In this document: one piece after another, positions 57,441 to 64,000 of the stretch | Numbering within the stretch: position 1 is the stretch's first letter | Layout: every line of letters starts with the position of its first letter | NCBI RefSeq assembly: GCF_019393635.1 | Contig: NC_057862.1 | Span: 267,420,441-267,484,440 of the forward strand | DNA length: 64,000 nucleotides | Direction: 5' to 3' | From: Dromiciops gliroides | Taxonomy: Eukaryota > Chordata > Mammalia > Microbiotheria > Microbiotheriidae | The notes under the pieces: generated by a model | Database searches by the model: none | Told to the model about the DNA's origin: nothing | Seen by the model: only the letters and a program-made list of their open reading frames with translations | Made by a program: the position numbers and the translations under genes

Positions 57441-58297
57441 TCAGCGACACCCACATCCTTCTACCACCATCTCCTGATAGTTTTTAAGTACAACCTTGTC
57501 ATATTCGTCTAGGTACAGCATGGAAATAGCACTCAACTCTGTGGGCACACAGCAAGCTTTGGGGATGCTAGAATTGACTGAGTTGACCAGGGTCTGAACG
57601 ATGGCATGGTTGGTGGAATTGAGGTGGTCAGTGAGAGGGAAGGGGCAGTCCCCCTGGCAGTAGAAGGCATGATAACCTGGGGGAGCCACGATCCAGTCAT
57701 TCCAGCCTACATCACTGAAGTCCACATAGAGGGGATGTCGCCTGCAGTTCTTGCTCTTTTTTCGGGGCCGCTGTGGATGGTACTTTGGACTGCGTTTGGC
57801 TCTTTGGTGACGGATCAAACTATGTCCCCGACCATCATGGCCGAAAGTGACCAGGAGGGGCCGGAATTGGGCCCAATCCCCGCCCCCTTGAGGTAAAGAT
57901 CGGCTAATCCTGACATGCTGACCCTGATGGGTCTGTCTCTGGTGGAGGTGAGTTACCTCAATAGCTAGCCCATGGTTGGGCTGTTTTTCCTGAGTCCATC
58001 GAAGGACTGCAGGGCTTACATCAAAACTTTCCCACTGAGTCACATTGTGATGGACAAGTCTGGTGTCTAGTAGTCGAGTAATGAGGTTGTCTGGCATGGT
58101 CACTGCTGGGGGCTTCATGACTTCATAAATATTGATCCTATGGAAACCCAGCTCCCAATCAGGACTCTGATCAACTTGTTCCCTATATAGTCGAAGCTCT
58201 GCAGAAGAGATAACCTCATTCTCCGGAATGCTGCTGAGGTTAAAGAGAAAACGAAAAGCAGGATTTTCTCTGGTCCCTGGGATGCTCTCCAGATGTT
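57441..58297 (-). CDS. BMP4: BMP4 coding exon 2: rest of prodomain and mature ligand
   Basis: Starts after the acceptor CTGTGCCTAG at 58,298; the first two bases complete a split GAA codon, giving [12 protein letters not shown] as in human. It covers residues 126-410 and the TGA stop (57,441-57,443). The prodomain has the sites FNLSS and HHNVT (N-glycosylation), the upstream S2 furin-type site RISR (255-258) and the main S1 site RAKR (291-294). The mature ligand is 116 residues from [15 protein letters not shown]: a basic N-terminus, seven cystine-knot cysteines (KNC, FYC, GDC, ACC, GCGC), LNSTNH and VNSSIP glycosylation motifs, C-terminus VVEGCGCR. The mature domain differs from human at few positions, for example [11 protein letters not shown] and PFPLTDH. 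The plus-strand frame across this exon is only its antisense shadow. Confidence 0.98.
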
Positions 58298-59292
58298 CTA
58301 GGCACAGAAGGGGAAAAGGAAAACAGAGTTCATTAACTGTTTTTATTTCTTGAGAGAGGGGGAAATCAAGAGAAAAATCAAAATACAACTAAAGGGTTGA
58401 ACTTTGAATTTTAGGGACATAAATTTAGGTGTTTAGTTTAAACCAGCAACTCTCAAATAGGCAAAAACACAACTATCAAGCACCAAAAACAGAAAGAAAT
58501 TCCCATCTTCCTTTATATTTCTAATAATTTCCATGTGTCAGCCCCTTACTCCAACATGGTCAGACTCTCCTTTAAAAACATCTTGGCTTTGTGTCCATGC
58601 TTTAGCATTTGCTCATTTGTTTTTCAAGTGTTTTTTCAAGTGGGGAAGATACAGCAAGAGGTGAAAGGAAATATACACAAACCACCACTCTGCTTCAATT
58701 TTCCAGTACTGCTAAACATTTCCCCATCGATTTAAGAAACACAGAGCAAGCCTTGTTGATCATGTTACAGAGGGGAAAATAAATTCCAATGCTGTAATGA
58801 TGTTGGTGGATTAATAACTTGAGATTTACTCTGGAAAGGAAACATCCACTAGGAAACCATTCAGATAGGATTACAAGGCCCCTATTGAACAAACTTTACA
58901 AATATGCAGCTGTAGTGTTGCATTTAGTCGGTACTTTAAAAAAGAAAACTGCTTGAAAAGATGACAGAGATAATTTTGAAAAGGGGGGGCAGGGAGAGGA
59001 AAGATAAATAATAGGGGAGTCAGACAACTTTTTCCAATGATGACATTCTCTCTTTCCCCACTTCCAATGCCCTCAACCTCCTTCCTCTCTCAGTGTCTAG
59101 AGAAGTATTCTAGTATTCCATTATTATCTTACACTTAAACTAGACAGTAGCACAGGTAAAGTCGACTCTAGTTGGGGGCTTTTATTTAAATGTTCACATA
59201 CATACTTTTTCTCTTGTTTTTCCCTCCCTCCTCTTAACTAAGTGAGCATAATTTCTTTTCTCCATCTCTAGGCATAGGGCATTCAGACTGAC
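58298..59292 (-). other. BMP4: BMP4 intron between coding exons
   Basis: 995 bases; donor GAAG/GTCAGT at 59,293/59,292 and acceptor CTGTGCCTAG. No transposon is recognised inside, in contrast to the flanking region. Phase 1 intron, as in other vertebrate BMP2/4 genes. Confidence 0.93.
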
Positions 59293-59668
59293 CTTCGTGA
59301 TGGAAACACCTCACGGTATTGGCCCGGCTGGTAGGACGCTCTGGGTATTCCAGGCTGATGTTCTGGATTTGCTCTTTCTCCACCTCCTCCTCTCCAGACT
59401 GCAACCGGTAGAGATCCCGCATGTAATCGGGGATGACAGCGCCCTTGCTAGGCTGGGGCCGCCTACGAAGCCCAAACATCTGCAGCAGCGTAGCCTCAAA
59501 GTCCCGCAAGAGCTCATGGTTCTGCCCAGGGCGGCGTCCTCCCGAGTGGCCCTGAATTTCGGCGACTTTTTTCTTCCCCGTCTCAGGTATCAAACTAGCA
59601 TGGCTCACGCCTCCTAGCAGGACTTGGCATAATAAAACGACCATCAGCATTCGGTTACCAGGAATCAT
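59293..59668 (-). CDS. BMP4: BMP4 coding exon 1: signal peptide and first part of prodomain
   Basis: The start ATG at 59,668 lies in ACACCATGA, directly behind the splice acceptor; it is chosen over an upstream in-frame ATG because [20 protein letters not shown] is the conserved signal peptide and the acceptor CCCTAG/AGACACC separates the two. Residues 1-125 continue [79 protein letters not shown]. Compared with human the acidic stretch is longer by two residues ([14 protein letters not shown]), which also creates an extra N-glycosylation motif NIS at residue 103. The donor GAAG/GTCAGT ends the exon. Confidence 0.97.
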
Positions 59669-59675
59669 GGTGTCT

Positions 59676-60019
59676 CTAGGGAGGGGTAAAGGGTGGAGGG
59701 TTAAATTAATAAAATAAATAAAGATGAAAATGTGTACTTGTGTATACATATATGCCCATAAATGGCGGCCAAGATTAATAACCAGTCCAAAGATAAAGTC
59801 TGTGTCTCTCCTTCCCCCTACTCCGGATCAGCTGCAGCCATGCATGGTCTGAACGCAGGAATTGCCCTGTAATTACTTGTTCTGACTTGTTTACAGTCAA
59901 ATAACCCTAAATCGAATAGCCTCCATTCTGTTAATCTTTTTTTATCCCAGTTGCTATCTTAGCCATGATCTCAACTTGGCTTGCCCAAGGATAAACAGTT
60001 AACATTGAAGGGTTTGGAG

Positions 60020-60080
<61 letters not shown>

Positions 60081-60807
60081 TGTGTGTGTGTGTGTGTGAG
60101 AAATGCCACCGGCCTCCCTTTCTCCTCCGACCCTCCCCTTCCCTCTTCTCTCTTCTTCCTCCGCCCCCCCCTTCCCTCTCCCCCCCCCCCAGCAACAGAA
60201 CAACCCGCTGATTAAGACTGGGTTTGAGGGGAGTGGTAGGCTTAGAGAGTGAGGGGTGGAATCAAAGGATGCGGCAAAAGAGTTCCACCAACAGAGAAAA
60301 CAGCTTTGGAGCGAACTAGAAGCCTTGTTTGTTTATTTTGAGGCTTAAGTGTTTTTAAGAGACCAGAAAAAAGGGCTTAATCGCTTCCCGATAAAACTCT
60401 TCAGAGGACTGAGCACAGGGCTCCTCCCCAGCCCCTTCGAACTGCTTTGACAAACCACTCTGAACACACAGAGAAATGATGGGCTTTCCACAAAGAGGAG
60501 AAAAATTAAGGAGAGATAAATATAAGGCTAACTGCTCGGTTTTCCTTCCTCCCTCCTCGCCCCCCCCCCCCATTTCCCTTCCCTACCACTTGCGCTTCCC
60601 TTCTTAGAAAAGTACCAGATTTGAAGGCAACTTAAATTGCATTTGGAGCTGAAGAGCGTAAGGCTGCGAAGAAATTAGGGACGATAATAATGCATATCAG
60701 AGATAGAGATTATTACACTGAAGAAAGGGAGAGTGGGGAGAAAGAAAGAAGCTGGGGCATAAATTAATGGGGGGAGTTAAAAAAAAAAAAAAGAGGCGTC
60801 TACTCAC
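59676..60807 (-). other. BMP4: BMP4 intron in the 5' UTR
   Basis: 1,132 bases; donor GTCA/GTGAGT at 60,808/60,807, acceptor CCCTAG at 59,676. Holds a long GT repeat (60,022-60,099) and polypyrimidine stretches, no transposon. The phrase CTGTAATTACTTGTTC near 59,870 lies in a homeobox-like TAATTA context and could be a regulatory site, which is only a guess. Confidence 0.85.
60022..60099. repeat. GT/CA microsatellite in the BMP4 5' UTR intron
   Basis: About 78 bases of GT with one GTAT interruption, followed by C-rich pyrimidine tracts to about 60,190. Confidence 0.97.
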
Positions 60808-60933
60808 TGACAGAAAACAAGGCATATAAAAACAGTCCATGATTCTTGACAGCCAATCTTTGAACAAACTTTCTTGAAAAGCTCAGGGGAGCTACGGCTG
60901 TGCACTGCTCGGGATGGCACTATGCAATGGCTC
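60808..60933 (-). other. BMP4: BMP4 5' non-coding exon
   Basis: 126 bases between acceptor TTTTAG (60,934-60,939) and donor GTGAGT. From memory the human BMP4 5' UTR has the same run: GAGCCATT, GTAGTGCCATCCCGAGCA, GTTTGTTCAA, GATTGGCTGTCAAGAATCAT, GGACTGTT, TATATGCCTTGTTTTCTGTC, then the AGACACCATG of the next exon. The match over a non-coding exon is strikingly high. It contains a short upstream ATG (in AATCATGGACTG), also present in human. Confidence 0.88.
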
Positions 60934-60939
60934 CTAAAA

Positions 60940-61250
60940 TGAATATTTGAATATAATGAGACTCCCAACCAGACAGGATCTGTTTTTCTTCCAGCCCCTC
61001 AAAGTCACGTGAAGCTAGTCTCCGCCCCTCGAGCTGAGACTCTCGTCCCTCCCCGGGAGGCAAAAGGGTCATTCTTTCCTCCCCCCACCCCCTTATCCTT
61101 CCCACTCTCCGCCCCTTCCACTCCCTGTACACCTTCCCACCCCATAGTCTATCGCAGCGCCTCCAGCGACTCCGGGAACCTAGCCGGTGGCTGGGTGCTT
61201 AGCTGGGTCCACTGGGTATACTAAATTCGAGCAGTCCAGGGGAAACTTCC
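60940..61250 (-). promoter_or_regulatory. GC-rich segment upstream of the BMP4 non-coding exon, possible internal promoter
   Basis: Contains an E-box CACGTG at 61,006-61,011, GC boxes CCGCCCC at 61,022-61,028 and 61,109-61,115, and further CpGs to about 61,190. BMP4 in other mammals is reported to use more than one promoter, and this position would suit the downstream one. The acceptor-like TTTTAG argues that the exon is also spliced from an upstream exon. No TATA box stands out. Confidence 0.4.
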
Positions 61251-64000
61251 AGTTCAAAGCGCTAAGAATCCAGCTAATTCAAGCAATGATGAGAAAAAGC
61301 TACTTGGGAGGAAAGGGAAAGGGGGAGACTATCCTCTCTACCTGCAGATTGTATGAAGGATGTGTGAAAAATCTCCGGCCAAAGGTTCAGAGGTGCCACT
61401 TAAATGTGAACCCACTTCTATGTCTGTGCCTTTTAACAAGAAGCTCAAGGGAATTCTGGAATTCTTGCGTCTTTTATTGGACGCAATTGACATAAGTCAT
61501 CTATATCACAAGATCTGCGCTAGTTGTTTCTTTAAAAAAAGAAAACAGGGAGGAACATACACACAGCAACTACTTCCTCCTGAAAACCTGTTACAGTCAA
61601 ATACTGCTTTCCAAAGAAAAATCACCACAAACAACAGCAGACATCAAGTTCAGAGACCACCCTGCTTCAAGCTAAAGGTTTCTGATCGACCCTTGGGAGT
61701 GTCGACAGGGAATATGAAGACTAAAAAGGGAAATAGCCATTTTCTCAACTTTCTTTTATTACAAGGATTCTTAAATAAATAGTTTAAGGGCACCTCCTTC
61801 ATTTGAACTTGGCAAAAGAGTACCCCGAATCCAAAAAAGTCAGTAAAACTGACTTTCACAAAAAACCCATCAATGTCCAGGTTTATATTCAGGACCACCA
61901 GCCAGTTTTAAATTAGACATAACCCCCAGAAAAACACACCCCTTCAGAAATGTTTCTTAACTTTTTCAATTCTTGATCGGTGACTTTTCATACTCTAACT
62001 TCATTGTACAGCATAAATCCCATCTGGTCAAATAATTAAATAATAGTGAAACAGCTTTTGGTGTGAAAAATTTCTCTCCTGCAAACATCTACAAATAAAA
62101 CATTTACAAAAATAAATCCCTACCCGCTCCATCGCAAACAATTCAGTGGTACTACTCACTTTCTCCTTTTCTCTGTCAGTTTCCCTATTGGCTTCCTTTT
62201 CTTCAACTCTTCCATGATCCCTCTAATTTAGTCTGTTTGCTTCCCTTTTAAAAAACATTTTTTTTTTCCTTTCATGAGCCACTTAGGTGAAACAGAATTT
62301 TTGGAGCAAAGGAAAATAGCTCCAGATAACTTGGAATCTCACAACAAACAATTCACTCTCCCTGAACTCCAACCCAAGAAACGGATTTACTGAAACTCTT
62401 ATTGCTCTCTGGAGGATTGAACCTAGTTTTAATCATCAGTTTAGAAGCAGACACCCAAAGGAATAAGTAATCTTTTATTGTCCTTTTGGTTTCTTTACTT
62501 TCCCTGGATAAAGTGGGGTTCAGTATAAATAGTGGAAAGGGATAGAGCAACTAATTCCCTATGAAGTCTAGATTCTTGAAAAGCCCCTTAGAATAACTCG
62601 ACTGAGTAGACAAGATCATCCTAATGGACAGGAGTAGAGAAGAATAGAAAAAAATGTTTTGCTAATTTGCCAAAATTCTCTGCATTAGACTATGCAATAG
62701 AAAAATATTTTCCAAGGCAACGCCTCTCTGAAAACACTAGTAAATCTGACTACAGGAGCACTGGAAGATGTGTGTGTGTGTGTGCGTGTGTGTATGTGTT
62801 TTATAACAATAATAAGGTCTAATCATATTTTAAAAATAAATATGTGTATGTAGTTAGGAAACTCCTTTAACTCACTCTTTCCTTTCTTTGGTGGTGGTAG
62901 GAGGATATTTTTCAGGGGAAGTTTCAGAAATCAAGCGCCTTGTTTACTTTTTGAAAAACTAACTCCTCTAAGTCCCAGATGTTCAACGGAAAGAAAAGAA
63001 AAAAACCCAACTGCTCTGTGGCTCCTTTGGGTAAGGAGCCTCCCACTAACATACATTTTCTAGTTTAAGAATGGAGGGAACTACTGAGTGATCCCTGCTG
63101 CTTTAAGTCTCACATTCGTTTCAGAAGAATTTACCAGGACAGTGGCAGACTCATCTCCTGACACTATCTTTGTCTTGCTTCCCAATTTCACAAAAGAATT
63201 CCTTCTCTCCTTTGCTCTCCTCTGCTCTCAAATGGACATGCTCAGAACTCTCTAGATGGCTCCAGTCTCAAACTACAGAATCGGTGTTCCCTATAAGGTG
63301 TGCCCACATTCCCTACCCTACATGAGGACTACAGAACTCTCAGCTCTCTTTTCTCTCCAGTGACTCCTCTAACACAATTGAGAAGGCAGTTTCCACAGCC
63401 CAGAGCAAAGATACTTTGCTTTGGGTTCCAGGAAGCAATATTTAGCAACCCCTACAAAGAGTTTCATCTCCCCCATTCTGTTTCATTCTGTTTCTTCTTA
63501 TAACTATAGGACAGAAGTGTACTCTGCAGCTACAAGTTCATTATATGCTGGAGTCATCATCCCTTATTTAAACATTTCATTTTTATTTTCTTTAGTCTTG
63601 TGTGGGGAGGAATAAGAAATGAACAAAACTTCCCCACAACCTACCCCCACCCCTCTCTCTCCCTCCTTCCCTCTCTCACTTCCTCCCACTCCCTTTCTTA
63701 GAAGCCTCATTGAAGTCTTTTTCCTGGTGCCTGCTATATCCCTAGCCTATTATTGCTTACCGTGTCTTTTCAGAGTAGCAGAATCTTGAGGAGTTCTGTC
63801 TGAAAGGTTGTAGTAAACCTGTCCAGAAACCAAAGGCAGAGTCTTTAAAAAGCCTTTAATTATCATCTTATCAGTGAGATAAACAATCACCACGCAAGCA
63901 GAATCAATTCTTGATAGAGTAAAATGGTCTTGCATACCCAACATTTGCCGTCTTCTCTACGCTTCTCTCCCTCCTTTTCTTCCCTCTTTTATCCTTTTCT
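61251..64000. other. BMP4 upstream DNA, probable first intron; no transposon recognised
   Basis: Nearly 2.8 kb without a recognisable SINE, LINE or LTR, unlike the rest of the window, in keeping with selection against insertions near BMP4. A short GT run lies at 62,769-62,799 and a pyrimidine tract at 63,640-63,710. No first exon with CpG island was seen, so it probably lies past 64,000. Open frames of 60-140 codons show no domain. Confidence 0.5.

Larger units (their letters stand above)
57165..60933 (-). other. BMP4: BMP4 gene (three exons visible)
   Basis: Visible gene model, 5' to 3' on the minus strand: non-coding exon 60,933-60,808; intron 60,807-59,676; exon 59,675-59,293 with the start codon; intron 59,292-58,298; exon 58,297 to about 57,165 with the stop codon and 3' UTR. 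All junctions have GT and AG. BMP4 is a secreted TGF-beta family ligand that signals through BMPR1A/BMPR1B and BMPR2 to SMAD1/5/8 and patterns mesoderm, limb, eye and many organs. The predicted precursor is 410 residues, against 408 in human. A further upstream non-coding exon, as in placental BMP4, would lie beyond 60,933 and possibly outside the window. Confidence 0.96.

Noticed and set aside
57606-57896. 96-codon plus-strand frame
   Set aside because: Antisense shadow of the BMP4 mature-domain exon. The same applies to 59,297-59,617 over the first coding exon.
59931-60215. Open frames of HTHT and CVCV peptides
   Set aside because: Translations of the GT/CA microsatellite in the BMP4 intron. 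The same holds for frames at 5249-5509, 12,174-12,431 and 36,855-37,307.
61360-61782. 140-codon plus-strand frame upstream of BMP4
   Set aside because: No domain, no promoter or polyadenylation signal in support, and it overlaps other frames of similar length.
63300-64000. Search for the BMP4 first exon
   Set aside because: The stretch is neither CpG-rich nor similar to a remembered BMP4 first exon; the exon probably lies outside the window.

Overview
The window is genomic DNA of a marsupial mammal. The only recognised intact host gene is BMP4 (minus strand, about 57,165 to 60,933), whose translated protein aligns almost residue for residue with placental BMP4. The rest carries a marsupial repeat load: dozens of tRNA-derived CORE-SINE copies (MAR1-like), several long L1 elements of one marsupial-type lineage, older L2 and MIR-like copies, and retroviral LTR fossils. 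The species cannot be fixed from sequence alone.

Layout. 1-3.6 kb: an L1 ORF2 piece abutting a minus-strand retroviral LTR that holds an RPS20 retropseudogene and a SINE. 3.6-10.2 kb: mostly unassigned DNA, an RPL13 retropseudogene and two head-to-head L1 3' ends. 10.2-21.8 kb: three internally deleted L1 copies on the plus strand, one holding an RPL13A retropseudogene that itself holds a solo LTR with two SINEs, another holding a Tigger1-like DNA transposon. 24.5-29.3 kb: a fourth long L1 with a solo LTR. 29.3-43 kb: AT-rich unassigned DNA with L2 pieces, SINEs, microsatellites and a palindromic element of unknown family. 43-48.7 kb: the most complete L1. 49-51.7 kb: the tail of a different non-LTR retrotransposon and an L2 copy split by a solo LTR. 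52.7-53.1 kb: a compact CpG island with no recognised gene. 54.5-57 kb: MIR-like repeats. 57.2-60.9 kb: BMP4. 61-64 kb: DNA upstream of the BMP4 non-coding exon, probably intron and promoter.

BMP4 reads from two coding exons joined by canonical GT-AG splicing, giving a 410-residue precursor, with a 5' non-coding exon upstream and a polyadenylation signal downstream. BMP4 is a secreted TGF-beta family morphogen made as a prepro-protein and cut by furin-type proteases. The large gene-poor, repeat-filled flank on its 3' side agrees with the known gene desert around BMP4.

No undescribed multi-gene system was found. The points most worth checking are the orphan CpG island, the palindromic element at 38.8-39.1 kb with a diverged partner at 40.4 kb, the four-layer insertion nest at 14.3-19.4 kb, the deleted Tigger1-like element inside a marsupial L1, the triplicated target site around RPS20, and lineage-specific residues in BMP4. 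Family names for repeats rest on memory of consensus sequences, not on a search.
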